Shown: positions 51,742 through 61,263 of the stretch, one piece after another | Layout of the letters: every line of letters starts with the position of its first letter | Numbering within the stretch: position 1 is the first letter of the stretch | Source of the DNA: an uncultured Clostridia bacterium | Lineage (GTDB): Bacteria > Bacillota > Clostridia > Oscillospirales > Acutalibacteraceae | Length of the DNA stretch: 64,000 bases | Direction of reading: 5' to 3' | NCBI GenBank assembly: GCA_930990065.1 | Contig: CAKNOA010000005.1 | Location: forward strand, 1 to 64,000 | Translations under genes and position numbers: made by a program | The notes under the pieces: generated by a model | What the model saw: the letters and a program-made list of their open reading frames with translations, nothing else | Databases searched by the model: none | What the model was told of the DNA's origin: nothing

Positions 51742-53252
51742 CCCAGTTTGCCCTCCTTTTTCAGGTCGTCCAAAATTTCGCGGATCACAACCCGTTCGTC
51801 AAACGGATACTTGACCCCCTTGATTTCCTGGTAATCTTCGTGGCCTTTGCCCGCCAATACCACAATGTCACCGGGTTCGTGGTGTTCGATGCAGTAGCGG
51901 ATGGCCTGTTTCCGGTCGGGGATTTCGATGTGGCGGCCATTGGTTTTTTCCATGCCCACCAGGATGTCTTTGATAATATCGTTCACGTCCTCATACCGGG
52001 AGTTATCGGCGGTAATCACCGACAAATCCGCCAGGCGGCCGCTCATTTCGCCCATTTCGTACCGGCGGATCTTCGGGCGGTTGCCGCCCGCGCCGAATAG
52101 GCACACCAGGCGCTTGGGGTGATATTCCCGCAGGGTCGTCAAAATGCTCTCCATGCTCACGGCGTTGTGGGCGTAATCGATCAGCAGCGTAAAGTCCCCG
52201 GGTACCGGCACCGGTTCCACCCGGCCTTTTACGTGCACGTTATAAAGCCCGTGGCGCATGGCTTCTTCGTCACAGTCGAGGTGGCGGCACACCGCCATGG
52301 CCGCCAGGGCGTTATACACGCTAAAGCGCCCCGGGATGCCCACATCCAGCGAAAAATGCAGCGCGCCGTCCAGGGTAAAGTGTACCCCCAGGTACCCCGG
52401 GCGGCTGATGAGGTGGGCGTCTTTCGCGCGCAGGGCCGCATCGTGTTCGCACCCGTAGGTGTCCACCTCGCAGGTATGCCCCTGCAATACGCCCTGCCAG
52501 GCTTTATCATCCACATTCACAATGCCCAACCGGCACTGCCGGAATAACAGGCTCTTGCAATATAGGTATTCTTCCATGTCCTTGTGTTCCGCGCCGCCGA
52601 TGTGGTCGGGGGAAAAGTTCGTGAACAGCCCGATGTCATAGGTGATCCCCGCCACCCGGTGGGCTTTCAGCCCAATGGAAGACGCTTCCATCACGCAGCA
52701 GCGGCAGCCTTCTTCCACCATTTGCCTAAGGTAGCGCTGCACTTCATACGATTCGGGGGTGGTGTTGTCGGTGGGGATCACCTTGTCGCCGATCATCACG
52801 CCCATGGTGCCGATCATGCCGGTTTTGTGCCCGGCCTGTTCCAAAATGGCCCGCACCATGCACGCCGTGGTGGTTTTGCCTTTGGTCCCGGTGATGCCGA
52901 CCATTTTCATCTCCCTACTGGGATGGCCGAAAAACGCCGCGCTCAAAAACGCCAGCGCCCGCCGGCAGTCGGGGGTGCGCAGTACCGGCACTTTTTGCAC
53001 ATCCACGTCGTGTTCCGTCAAAATGGCCGCCGCGCCTTTTTCCGCCGCCGCGGCAGCATAGGCATGGCCGTCGTGTACCGCCCCGGGCAGGCACACAAAC
53101 AAACACCCCGGCTGTACTTTCCGGGAATCATACACAATATCGGTCACATCCGTTTGGGACAAAGCGCCGGTTTCGGGAATCTCGTCCCCATCCGGCAGCG
53201 TAACGGCAACCCCTTCCTGACAGAGGTCGCGCAGTAATTCACCCAGCTGCAT
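51738..53252 (-). CDS. murE: UDP-MurNAc-tripeptide synthetase MurE
   Basis: 504-residue ligase that adds the third amino acid (meso-DAP or Lys) to UDP-MurNAc-L-Ala-D-Glu. ATP loop GITGTKGKTTTACMVRAIL, then TDNTTPESYEVQRYL and LIDYAHNAVSMESIL. The residue-selecting motif reads DNSR (TADNSRYED); DNPR marks DAP enzymes, so meso-DAP is likely but with Ser for Pro. The start is the ATG nine bases after GGAGG. First in murE-murF. Confidence 0.95.
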   Translation of the reverse strand: MQLGELLRDLCQEGVAVTLPDGDEIPETGALSQTDVTDIVYDSRKVQPGCLFVCLPGAVHDGHAYAAAAAEKGAAAILTEHDVDVQKVPVLRTPDCRRALAFLSAAFFGHPSREMKMVGITGTKGKTTTACMVRAILEQAGHKTGMIGTMGVMIGDKVIPTDNTTPESYEVQRYLRQMVEEGCRCCVMEASSIGLKAHRVAGITYDIGLFTNFSPDHIGGAEHKDMEEYLYCKSLLFRQCRLGIVNVDDKAWQGVLQGHTCEVDTYGCEHDAALRAKDAHLISRPGYLGVHFTLDGALHFSLDVGIPGRFSVYNALAAMAVCRHLDCDEEAMRHGLYNVHVKGRVEPVPVPGDFTLLIDYAHNAVSMESILTTLREYHPKRLVCLFGAGGNRPKIRRYEMGEMSGRLADLSVITADNSRYEDVNDIIKDILVGMEKTNGRHIEIPDRKQAIRYCIEHHEPGDIVVLAGKGHEDYQEIKGVKYPFDERVVIREILDDLKKEGKLG

Positions 53253-53323
53253 AAAAAGCATCCTCCTTTTTCCCTGCCCGCCCCGCCGCTTTTTGCGGCG
53301 GGCGAACCGGTTTTCTCTTATCG

Positions 53324-53352
53324 ATGATACTCTTTCTTTTCCCGTCTGTCAA
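53324..53352 (-). promoter_or_regulatory. Sigma-A promoter of murE-murF
   Basis: Minus strand: perfect TTGACA (53352-53347), 17 bases, TATCAT (53329-53324). The -35 box overlaps the stop codon of the upstream ATPase gene. A GC-rich hairpin (CCCGCCGC/GCGGCGGG, 53281-53302) lies in the murE leader and may end the ATPase transcript. Confidence 0.82.
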
Positions 53353-55988
53353 TTCCGGGCACGGCGGCGGCGGTGCCTTCTTCTCCCTTCCCCCAGTTTG
53401 CCCAGTTCCGCGGGGATTAGCGGCATGAAGCTCAAGAAAAGGATTTCGCCCCAGGCAAAAAGCGGCAGCCCTACGGTACCGAACACGGCCCCCAATACGG
53501 GCACCACCATCACAAGGGTTTGCAAAAGCGCGCCCACCAGCGCCGCTGCCAGCAGCCGCCCGCTTTTGCGCAGCCCGCCGCGGCAAATGGGCACCCGCGC
53601 GTGCATGTTCAGGGTGTGCACCAGCTGCGAAAAGCTCAGCACGCCAAACGCCATGGTGCGCCCGGCCGCCGCCGACCCAAGCTGCCCCTGCCCCAGCACA
53701 AACGCCAGGAGCGCCAAGGCCCCGATCAGGCACCCTTCCAGCAGCATAACGACGCCTTCGCCCTTTTCGAACAGCCGCCGGCCCGGCCGCGGCGGGCGGT
53801 CCATCAGCCCGTCTTCGCACGGGTCTACCCCCAGCGCCAAGGCGGGAAGCGAATCGGTCACCAGATTCACCCACAATAGCTGTACAGCTAGGAGCGGTTC
53901 GGGCCACCCCAGCAAAAACGCCAGCAGCACGGTCAAAATTTCCCCGGTGTTGCACGACAGCAGGAAATGGACGGTTTTGCGGATGTTTTCAAAAATCGCC
54001 CGCCCCTGGCGCACCGCTTCCACAATGGTTTCGAACCGGTCGTCGGCCAGTACCATATCGGCCGCCTGGCGGGCCACCTGGGTGCCCCCTTTGCCCATGG
54101 CGCAGCCGATGTCCGCCATGCGCAAGGCCGGGGCGTCGTTGATGCCGTCGCCGGTCATGGCGGTGACAAACCCTCTCTTTTGAAATAGGCTCACAAGCTG
54201 CACTTTGTGTTTGGGCTGTACCCGGGCAAACACCCGGCATGTCTGCGCCCGTTGCCACAGGGTTTCGTCCGTCATCTGGTCGAGTTCCCGCCCGGTGATC
54301 ACCGTCCCGTCATTTGTTAACCCAATCTGCTGGGCAATGGCCGCCGCGGTGGCCGGTTGGTCCCCGGTAATCATCACCACGCGGATGCCCGCCTTGCGGC
54401 ACACCCGCACCGCCTGCTTCACGCCTTTGCGGGGCGGGTCTTCCATGCCCACCAGCCCCAAAAAGCACAGCGGCACGCTGCCTTCCCGCCCCGGTCCGGG
54501 CAGGGGCCCCCGGTACACCCCCACGGCCAGCACCCGCAGGGCCTGCCCGGCCATCTGCTCGTTTTCCTTTAAAATACGGCCCCGCTCCTCAGGCGAAAGC
54601 GCCCCCGGCCCGCCTTTGACCCGGCGGCTGTCGCACCGCGCCAGGATGATTTCCGGCGCGCCTTTTACGACCATCAGCCCCTGCCCCCCGGGGCCTTCGT
54701 GCAGGGACGTCATCTGCTTTTCTTTGGAAGAAAACGGGATCTGCCGCCGGGTGGGGAATTTTTCCCGCAGCTGCCCTAAAGGCGTCCGGCACGCCTGCAC
54801 CAGCGCTTTTTCCGTGGGTTCCCCCTCGATTTTGCCCCGCTTTTCTTCGCAGCTGCTGCATAACGCGCAGCAGCCCAAAATCTCCTGGGCCTGGGGGGAC
54901 GATAGGTCATAGGGGGTAAGCCCGCTGCTCACTTTGGTGACCGTCATGTGCCCACAGGTGAGCGTCCCGGTTTTGTCGGTGCAGATCACCCCCGCGCTGC
55001 CCAGGGTCTCCACCGCGGGCAACCGGCGGATCACGGCTTTCCGCCCGGCCAGCCGCCGCACCCCGCAGGCCAGCACCACCGTCACCACGGCGGGCAGCCC
55101 TTCGGGAATGGCGGCCACCGCCAAGCTCACGGCAATCAGGAACATCGGCAGGACGTCCCTATGCTGAACCACCCCCAAAAGGAACAGCGCCGCGCAAATC
55201 CCCAGCACCGCCAGCCCCAACGTTTTGCCCATGCGGGCCAGCTTTTCCTGTAACGGGGTGCGCGGCGCCTCGCTTTGCGCCAGCATGGAAGCGATCTGCC
55301 CCATATGGGTGTGCATGCCGGTTTGAGTTACTACCATTTCGCCGTCCCCGGCCACCACACTGGTACCGGCATACGCCATGTTGGCGCACTCCGCCGGGGG
55401 CGCGCCCTGGGGCGCCAGCTGTCCGGCGTTTTTGGGCACCGGCACCGATTCCCCTGTCAGCGCCGATTCGTCGGTTTTCATGCCGTTTTCCAGCAGCAGC
55501 CGCCCATCGGCGGGCACAATATCCCCGGCCTTTAGGAGTAAAATGTCCCCGGGCACCAATTCATTTGCATCCACCACGCCCACCTGGCCGCCGCGCCGCA
55601 CCCGGGCTTTGGGCGCCGACAGTTTTTTCAGCGCGTCAATGGCCTTTTCGGCGCGGCTTTCCTGCACGGTGCCGATGAGCGCGTTGCAGGTGACAATCCC
55701 CAAAATAATCAGCGGGTCGGGGGACAGCCCTTCGCCCTGCCACAGCGACACGCCCCCGGAAATCAGGGCGGCCGCTAATAGCACCAGAATCATAAAATCG
55801 GCAAACTGGCGGAAAAACCGCCGCAAAGGCCCTTCTTTCTTCGCCCCTTCCAGTTCGTTTTTGCCCCACACGGCCTGCCGCTGCTGCACCTGCCCCGGGC
55901 TCAGGCCCTTTTCCCGGCCGGTTTTCAGCTTTTCCAGGACCTGTGGGCCCGTCAGGGTCTGCGGTTCCTGTTCCCGTTTTTTCATCAT
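53349..55988 (-). CDS. Calcium-type P-type cation ATPase
   Basis: 879-residue P2-type ATPase that pumps cations, probably Ca2+, out of the cell. TGES (178-181), the ion-binding PEGLPA in M4 (295-300), phosphorylation DKTGT with Asp338, and hinge MTGDGINDAPALRMADIGCA are intact. The N-terminal cation_ATPase_N and C-terminal membrane block (LLWVNLVTDSLPALALG) match SERCA/PMR1-type pumps. GGAG lies eight bases before the ATG. Confidence 0.93.
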   Translation of the reverse strand: MMKKREQEPQTLTGPQVLEKLKTGREKGLSPGQVQQRQAVWGKNELEGAKKEGPLRRFFRQFADFMILVLLAAALISGGVSLWQGEGLSPDPLIILGIVTCNALIGTVQESRAEKAIDALKKLSAPKARVRRGGQVGVVDANELVPGDILLLKAGDIVPADGRLLLENGMKTDESALTGESVPVPKNAGQLAPQGAPPAECANMAYAGTSVVAGDGEMVVTQTGMHTHMGQIASMLAQSEAPRTPLQEKLARMGKTLGLAVLGICAALFLLGVVQHRDVLPMFLIAVSLAVAAIPEGLPAVVTVVLACGVRRLAGRKAVIRRLPAVETLGSAGVICTDKTGTLTCGHMTVTKVSSGLTPYDLSSPQAQEILGCCALCSSCEEKRGKIEGEPTEKALVQACRTPLGQLREKFPTRRQIPFSSKEKQMTSLHEGPGGQGLMVVKGAPEIILARCDSRRVKGGPGALSPEERGRILKENEQMAGQALRVLAVGVYRGPLPGPGREGSVPLCFLGLVGMEDPPRKGVKQAVRVCRKAGIRVVMITGDQPATAAAIAQQIGLTNDGTVITGRELDQMTDETLWQRAQTCRVFARVQPKHKVQLVSLFQKRGFVTAMTGDGINDAPALRMADIGCAMGKGGTQVARQAADMVLADDRFETIVEAVRQGRAIFENIRKTVHFLLSCNTGEILTVLLAFLLGWPEPLLAVQLLWVNLVTDSLPALALGVDPCEDGLMDRPPRPGRRLFEKGEGVVMLLEGCLIGALALLAFVLGQGQLGSAAAGRTMAFGVLSFSQLVHTLNMHARVPICRGGLRKSGRLLAAALVGALLQTLVMVVPVLGAVFGTVGLPLFAWGEILFLSFMPLIPAELGKLGEGRRRHRRRRARN

Positions 55989-56108
55989 GCCGCCCGCTCC
56001 TTCCCTTGTGCGCCCGTATCGATAGCGCTTTTTTGCCTAATCCTATGTAGACAGAAGGAAAAATATGTCCAAGGCGCTTTTGGGATTCTCATTTCCCTTT
56101 CTTCATGG

Positions 56109-56114
56109 TATACT
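56109..56114 (+). promoter_or_regulatory. Extended -10 element for the PAP2 gene
   Basis: TGGTATACT is an extended -10 (TGn plus TATACT) about 67 bases before the PAP2 start codon; the -35 match is weak. Confidence 0.5.
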
Positions 56115-56180
56115 AAAGAACATATCTTTAAAGAATCAATCTTTTCGAACCAACCGGTTCGGGCACAAGGAGGCGTATCC

Positions 56181-56753
56181 ATGCCGGATTTTATCACCCA
56201 AGTGGATGAAACCATCATTTTCTGGGTACAAACCCATTTGCACAACGCATTTACCGACCCGTTTTTTTCCCTCATTACCCATTTAGGCGACGCGGGGCTT
56301 ATCTGGATCATTCTTGGCGTTTGCCTGCTCATCCCCCGGCGGTCCCGGTGGTGGGGGGCTTTACTCCTTATTGGGCTAGTCTCGTCGTATGTCATCGGTG
56401 ACCTGCTCATGAAAAACCTGGTGGCACGCCCGCGGCCGTGCCACGATTTTCCCGAAGTGATGCTGCTCATTTCTGGGCCCAGCAGCTATTCGTTCCCGTC
56501 GGGGCACAGCTTTTCCAGCATGACCTGTGCCTGTTTACTGTGCCGGTTCCATAAAAAGGCCGGGGCGGCTGCCGTGGTGCTGGCGCTGCTGATCGCCTTT
56601 TCCCGCATTTTCCTGTTTGTGCACTATCCGTTTGATGTGTTCACAGGGCTGGTGCTGGGGCTTTTGTGGTCGCTGCTATTGTGGAAACTCGTGCTGTTTT
56701 CCCCGCTGCGCCATCATTTCCGCGAAGAAAAACTCACGGTGCTGCACCGCTAA
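56181..56753 (+). CDS. PAP2-family membrane phosphatase
   Basis: 190-residue membrane protein with about five membrane segments and the complete lipid-phosphatase signature: KNLVARPRPC, SYSFPSGHSFSSM and SRIFLFVHYPFDV. Members dephosphorylate undecaprenyl-PP or phosphatidic acid or PG-P on the outer membrane face. AAGGAGGCG precedes the ATG. Single-gene unit. Confidence 0.9.
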   Translation: MPDFITQVDETIIFWVQTHLHNAFTDPFFSLITHLGDAGLIWIILGVCLLIPRRSRWWGALLLIGLVSSYVIGDLLMKNLVARPRPCHDFPEVMLLISGPSSYSFPSGHSFSSMTCACLLCRFHKKAGAAAVVLALLIAFSRIFLFVHYPFDVFTGLVLGLLWSLLLWKLVLFSPLRHHFREEKLTVLHR

Positions 56754-56782
56754 CGGCATACCCCCGTACAGCACCGCTAGGC

Positions 56783-56832
56783 ATAAAAAAAGGAAGGATG
56801 AAACAAAAATCATCCTTCCTTTTTCTTTTTAC
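56783..56832. terminator. Bidirectional terminator
   Basis: AAGGAAGGATGA pairs with TCATCCTTCCTT around an 8-9 base A-rich loop; A7 precedes and T5CT5 follows. Confidence 0.88.
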
Positions 56833-57329
56833 AGTTGTCCTCCGGCCAGCGGCGCCGGCGCCATGCGCCCGGTGGATAAATCGATGATCACCGCAATGCA
56901 CAAACAGCACAGGGCTTTGTCTTCTTCGTCCGGCAGGGTCACCCCGTACGCCGTGCGCCCGTTGTGCACCGTAAACCCGTGGGTCATCAGCACCTGGCCG
57001 CTCTGGTCGGCCACATCAAAACTGCGGGTCACCGTGTCGCCGCGCACATGCCACAATAGCCCCTGCAGCTGCAGCGCCGGCCGGTGCCCGATAAACCGCT
57101 TCATCAGCGAAAATTCCCGGCCGTTTGCCAGGCTCACCCGATAATACCCCAGGCAATCGGACCCAAACCGGCGGATGGATGCCTTTTCCTGGCGGTTTTG
57201 GTCCATCAGCCCAAACACTCCGTGCAGCCCCAGGTACTGCCCGCGCACCGTATACAGCATGTCACCTTGCGGCCCGTACACGGTGAACAGCGCTTCGGGG
57301 GACCGTTCCTGTATCATCATCACCTTCAA
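56829..57329 (-). CDS. LURP-one-related (Tubby-like) protein
   Basis: 166-residue beta-rich protein. ALFTVYGPQGDMLYTVRGQY, then LMDQNRQEKASIRRF and SFDVADQSGQVLMTH follow the LURP-one/scramblase-like pattern. I start at a TTG (57329) eight bases after GGAGG; the ATGs just downstream have no ribosome site and longer readings enter the phosphatase gene. It lies 35 bases after that gene and is probably cotranscribed. Function unknown. Confidence 0.65.
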   Translation of the reverse strand: MKVMMIQERSPEALFTVYGPQGDMLYTVRGQYLGLHGVFGLMDQNRQEKASIRRFGSDCLGYYRVSLANGREFSLMKRFIGHRPALQLQGLLWHVRGDTVTRSFDVADQSGQVLMTHGFTVHNGRTAYGVTLPDEEDKALCCLCIAVIIDLSTGRMAPAPLAGGQL

Positions 57330-57364
57330 AAGCGGCTCCTCCTTTTCTTCCGGTTTGAGGTGGT

Positions 57365-58018
57365 TTATTTCAAAATCTCTTCCAAAAGGGCTTTGGGCGT
57401 ATCCACCAGGGTAGTGGCGCCGTGCTCCAGCAAAAACGCCCGGTCCCGGAACCCCCATGTACACGAGAGGCACCGCAGCCCCGCGTTGCGGGCGGTTTCA
57501 ATATCTACGTCGGAATCCCCCACATACACCGTGTGGGCCGCGTCGCTTTTGAGTTCCTCCATACACGCCAGCACCGCGTCGGGCGCCGGTTTGCGCCGCA
57601 CACCGGGGCGTTCGCCCACAGCCACCGGCACCAGCGGCCCGAAAAACCGCTGGCACAGCGATTTCACGGCAAAATCCGCCTTGTTCGATAAGATGCCCAT
57701 CTTCACCCCGTTCGCTTGCAGCTGATGCAGCATCTCCATCACGCCGGGGTACGGCTGGGTGGTATCCAGGCAATGTGCCCCGTAGTGTTCCCGGAATACC
57801 TGCAAGGTTTCTTCATACTTGGGGTTTTCTTTGCCTCCGGGGATCGACCGGGCAATGAGCAGCCCAATCCCGTTGCCCACAAACCGGCGCACGTCGTCCA
57901 GCGTGTGGGTCGCAAAGCCCATTTTTTCCATGGCCGCGTTGGTGCTGGCGGTCAAATCCCCCAGCGTATTCAGTAGCGTGCCGTCCAAATCGAACAAAAC
58001 CGTTTTTTCACTGTTCAT
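57365..58018 (-). CDS. HAD-family phosphatase (phosphoglycolate phosphatase-like)
   Basis: 217-residue haloacid-dehalogenase-type hydrolase: nucleophile motif LFDLDGTLLNT (D-x-D), GILSNKADFAVKSLC, KPAPDAV with the conserved Lys and YVGDSDVDIETARNAG with the metal-binding Asp pair. The helical cap fits the Gph/PpaX group. The start is the ATG after AGAAGGAAG. The substrate is not determinable from sequence. Confidence 0.9.
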   Translation of the reverse strand: MNSEKTVLFDLDGTLLNTLGDLTASTNAAMEKMGFATHTLDDVRRFVGNGIGLLIARSIPGGKENPKYEETLQVFREHYGAHCLDTTQPYPGVMEMLHQLQANGVKMGILSNKADFAVKSLCQRFFGPLVPVAVGERPGVRRKPAPDAVLACMEELKSDAAHTVYVGDSDVDIETARNAGLRCLSCTWGFRDRAFLLEHGATTLVDTPKALLEEILK

Positions 58019-58043
58019 AATTCTTCCTTCTTCCCTGCATGGC

Positions 58044-58078
58044 AAAGAAGCCCGCCCTCTTATCCGGCAGGCTTTTTA
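58044..58078 (-). terminator. Weak terminator after the PTS IIA gene
   Basis: AAGCCTGCC pairs imperfectly with GGGCGGGCTT; the T-run (TTCTTTG) is poor, so read-through into the phosphatase gene is possible. Confidence 0.4.
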
Positions 58079-58097
58079 CTCCAGGCTTTTGGCCTTT

Positions 58098-58613
58098 TTA
58101 TTCCCGAATCTGCGTTTCTTCCTCTTCACCGTATTTCCACACCCAGTCGATGCCCGCCTGTACCTGGCCCTGGGCCGCTTCTTTCACTTCCCACAGGTTA
58201 TTTTCCAGCAGCAATACCGGGGTGATGGTGGAGCAGCCGTACTGGTGCAATAGGTTCATATCCGCCCGGCACACCAAATCCCCGGCCTGCACTTCGTCCC
58301 CCGGGCGCACCCGGGGCGCAAACCCCCGTTCGCCCACTTTCACCGTATCCAGCCCGATATGCACGAACACTTCGGCGCCGTCGCGGCTGCGAATGGCAAA
58401 CGCGTGCCCGGTGGGGGCCATATAGCTGACCACCCCGTCAATCGGCGAGAGCACTTCGCCGTCGGTCATCTCAATCGCCGCGCCAAATCCCATGGACCCA
58501 TGGGAAAAGGCCGTATCCGGCACGTCTTCCAGCGGCACAATATCGCCGCTCACCGGCGCCCAGACTGTCTGCTGTTCCGGGACTTTTTCCTCTTTTCTTT
58601 TCCACCAAAACAT
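58098..58613 (-). CDS. PTS glucose-type IIA component
   Basis: 171-residue phosphocarrier of the EIIA-Glc family. VWAPVSGDIVPLEDVPDTAF, GFGAAIEM, LSPIDGVVSYMAPTGHAFAI and the phosphorylated His in EVFVHIGLDTV are present. It is a stand-alone IIA domain without IIB or IIC, so it must serve another EII or act in regulation. Its ribosome site is AAAGGGGGAA. Confidence 0.93.
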   Translation of the reverse strand: MFWWKRKEEKVPEQQTVWAPVSGDIVPLEDVPDTAFSHGSMGFGAAIEMTDGEVLSPIDGVVSYMAPTGHAFAIRSRDGAEVFVHIGLDTVKVGERGFAPRVRPGDEVQAGDLVCRADMNLLHQYGCSTITPVLLLENNLWEVKEAAQGQVQAGIDWVWKYGEEEETQIRE

Positions 58614-58806
58614 GGTTCGGTTCCCCCTTTCGGGATGTGCAAAAGATATCGTTTTTTATTTTATCACAATTGCCCCCCTTTTTTCCACCCTCTTTTTCAC
58701 ATTGGGAGGCACACGGCCTGTTTTCGCGCCTTTTTTTCAAAAAAGCCGCCCCGCTTTTCCCCCTTTTATGGTATGATAAAAAGAAAAAAAGTAGGAGGCC
58801 GGATTC

Positions 58807-59793
58807 ATGGAAAAAGAAAAAATCCTCGTCATGCTGCCCACCACCGAAGAGGAACGCCAGGCGTTCTACCGGGCAGCGCCCGACGCGGACGTATATTGCT
58901 GCCTGCCCGAAGAAGCCACCCGGGACAGGATTCAATGGGCCAATGTCATTTTTGGTTCCCCTGCGATTGACGACGTGCGGGGCAGCCAAAACCTGCGCTG
59001 GCTGCAAAGCAATGCCGCCGGACCGGACGGGTATCTGAAACCGGGTGTCCTGCCCGAAGGCTGCCAGCTCACCAACGCCAGCGGCAGCTATGGGCTGGCG
59101 ATTTCGGAACATATGCTGGGCATGCTGCTCATGCTGCTGAAAAAACTGCACACCTACCGCGACAGCCAGCACCGCCACGAATGGAAAAGCCAGGGTTCGG
59201 TCAAGAGCATCTGGGGCTCCACCGTGCTGGTACTGGGGATGGGGGACATCGGCGGCGAATTTGCCCGCCGCTGCCAGGCCCTGGGCGCTCACGTCATCGG
59301 CGTACGCCGGCAGGATACGAAGAAGCCTGACTATGTGGACGAGCTGCACCTGATCGGCGATCTCGATACCCTGCTGCCCCGGGCCGACGTGGTGGCCATC
59401 GCCATGCCCGGCACGCCGGAAACCAAAGGGATGTTTGATGACGAGCGCCTCTCGCGCATGAAGGAAGGCAGTATCATCCTCAACGTGGGCCGCGGCTCCA
59501 TTATCGACACCGCCGCCCTCACCCGGGCCCTGCAAAGTGGGCACCTCTCCGGCGCGGGGCTGGATGTCACCGACCCGGAACCCCTGCCCGATGACTGCCC
59601 CCTGTGGGACATCCCGTCGGCCCTGATTACCCCCCATGTCAGCGGATTTTTCCACCTGCGGGAAACGCTCACCCGCATTTTGCAGCTGTGCGTGGAAAAC
59701 CTCACCCGCTGGGAAAACGGCCAGCCCTTGTTAAACCGCATGGACCCGCAAACCGGTTACCGCAGCACGGAAAACCGCAATGTGCGCCCCTAA
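58807..59793 (+). CDS. D-2-hydroxyacid dehydrogenase
   Basis: 328-residue NAD(P)-dependent dehydrogenase. The Rossmann motif is VLVLGMGDIGGEFARRC (G-x-G-x2-G near residue 144); catalytic Arg lies in NVGRGSIIDTAAL, Glu in DVTDPEPLP and His in ITPHVSGFF. The N-terminal half is diverged. GTAGGAGG precedes the ATG. The GNAT gene starts 20 bases downstream and is probably cotranscribed. The substrate is unknown. Confidence 0.9.
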   Translation: MEKEKILVMLPTTEEERQAFYRAAPDADVYCCLPEEATRDRIQWANVIFGSPAIDDVRGSQNLRWLQSNAAGPDGYLKPGVLPEGCQLTNASGSYGLAISEHMLGMLLMLLKKLHTYRDSQHRHEWKSQGSVKSIWGSTVLVLGMGDIGGEFARRCQALGAHVIGVRRQDTKKPDYVDELHLIGDLDTLLPRADVVAIAMPGTPETKGMFDDERLSRMKEGSIILNVGRGSIIDTAALTRALQSGHLSGAGLDVTDPEPLPDDCPLWDIPSALITPHVSGFFHLRETLTRILQLCVENLTRWENGQPLLNRMDPQTGYRSTENRNVRP

Positions 59794-59812
59794 GGGAAAG
59801 GAGTCTATGTCC

Positions 59813-60304
59813 ATGTCGATTCTCATCCGGTCCTACCGGGCAGACGATGTGCCCGCCATGCGGGCCATTTGGAACGAAGTCGTAGAAGAAGGGGTCGCCT
59901 TCCCCCAAACGGAACCGCTGGGGGAAGAAGAAGCCCGCACCTTTTTTGCGGCGCAGACGGCCTGCCGCGTGGCCGAAGAAACCGGTACCCACCACGTTAT
60001 GGGCTTTTACATTCTGCATCCCAATAATGTGGGCCGGTGCGGCCATATCGGGAATACCAGTTATGCGGTGGGAAGCTCCCACCGGGGGGCCCACATCGGC
60101 GAACAACTGGTCAAAGACAGCCTGCAAGAAGCAAAATCGAACGGCTTTTCCCTGTTACAGTTTAACGCCGTGGTAAAAAGCAACGAACGGGCGCTGCACC
60201 TGTACGAAAAGCTGGGCTTTACCCGGCTGGGTGTGATCCCCGGCGGCTTTTTGATGCCCGACGGCCACTATGAGGACATTGTCCTTCTCTACCACACCCT
60301 CTAA
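59813..60304 (+). CDS. GNAT-family N-acetyltransferase
   Basis: 163-residue acetyltransferase: IRSYRADDVPAMRAIWNEVV opening, the acetyl-CoA loop in SSHRGAHIGEQLVKDSLQEA and a closing ALHLYEKLGFTRLGVIPGGF. The second of two close ATGs is chosen, nine bases after GGAG. It is coupled to the dehydrogenase gene upstream. The acceptor is unknown. Confidence 0.9.
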   Translation: MSILIRSYRADDVPAMRAIWNEVVEEGVAFPQTEPLGEEEARTFFAAQTACRVAEETGTHHVMGFYILHPNNVGRCGHIGNTSYAVGSSHRGAHIGEQLVKDSLQEAKSNGFSLLQFNAVVKSNERALHLYEKLGFTRLGVIPGGFLMPDGHYEDIVLLYHTL

Positions 60305-60315
60305 CATACCATAAG

Positions 60316-60357
60316 ACAAAAGAGGCCTGTGTATGCGTACACAGGCCTTTTTTTCTT
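60316..60357. terminator. Bidirectional terminator
   Basis: AGGCCTGTGTA pairs with TACACAGGCCT around a 4-5 base loop; T7 follows on the plus strand and CTCTTTTG on the minus strand. Confidence 0.88.
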
Positions 60358-61218
60358 TTACGGCTTTTCAATGCGGCGGATTAAGTACCGCCCGGTTTCC
60401 ACCATCAGCCTGGCTGCCGGCTGGTACAGTTCTTTCGGGAACCCAAACAGGAAGTTATCGGCTTCAAAGGTAAACTCACCCTGATAGCCGATGGCCCGCA
60501 GGGCCACGGCGATGCTTTCCCAATCGAGTTTTTCGGTAAACGGCAGGTTATGGCAATCCCGGCGGTAGTTCACGTCGTGCACATGCAGCGCCTGCAGCTT
60601 TGTTTTCCCCAGCGCCCGGATAAAGTCCGCCGGTTCTACGCCCACAAGGGCGCTGTGTCCCAAGTCGAGGCACCCGACAATCCACGGGCTGTTTACTTCG
60701 TCCAGCAACGCCGCAAATTCGTCCGGCGTGCCGCATACGCTTCCCACAATATAGCCCCGCTTTTTATCCACCTGCCACAGGTTTTCACAGCAGACTTTAA
60801 TGCCCCACTGTTCGCAGTACGGAACCAGCGCGCGGTACATGGCCACATTTTCCTTCCACAACTCTTCCTTATGGGTGGCATAGGGCACATGCTGCTTCGG
60901 GTGTACCACAATGTGACCGGCGCCAAGGAATGCCGCCGCTTCCATGGAACGGTGAATGGTCCGCATGATCTCGTCATCCCTGACGTCATTCCCCGCCGAC
61001 GACGGGAACGGCGCATGGGCCTGGGTTACGCTCAGGCCACAGGTAAGCACGGTTTCCTTTAGCCGGACCGCTTTTTCCTTCCAGTTTTCCGCCATCCACT
61101 CGTCCATTTCAAAAAACGACCAGTCAATGGCGTCAAAACCGGCCTTGGCCAGCTGGCGTACGGCTTCTTCTTCCCCATATAGGTGCACGGGGTGCATACT
61201 TTGGGTTACCAGTTTCAT
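60358..61218 (-). CDS. Sugar phosphate isomerase/epimerase (AP endonuclease 2-type TIM barrel)
   Basis: 286-residue xylose-isomerase-like TIM barrel. The probable metal ligands are HIVVHPKQ, CCENLW (Glu), GCLDLGHSAL (Asp, His), LHVHDVN and EFTFEADNF (Glu). The N-terminus (SMHPVHLYGEEEAVRQLAKA) is family-like. A GGAGAG site lies before the ATG. It stands alone, with no sugar transporter near, so the sugar is unknown. Confidence 0.88.
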   Translation of the reverse strand: MKLVTQSMHPVHLYGEEEAVRQLAKAGFDAIDWSFFEMDEWMAENWKEKAVRLKETVLTCGLSVTQAHAPFPSSAGNDVRDDEIMRTIHRSMEAAAFLGAGHIVVHPKQHVPYATHKEELWKENVAMYRALVPYCEQWGIKVCCENLWQVDKKRGYIVGSVCGTPDEFAALLDEVNSPWIVGCLDLGHSALVGVEPADFIRALGKTKLQALHVHDVNYRRDCHNLPFTEKLDWESIAVALRAIGYQGEFTFEADNFLFGFPKELYQPAARLMVETGRYLIRRIEKP

Positions 61219-61263
61219 ACAAACTCTCTCCTTTTAAAAGGCCCCCTTGGGTGCCTTGCTAAT

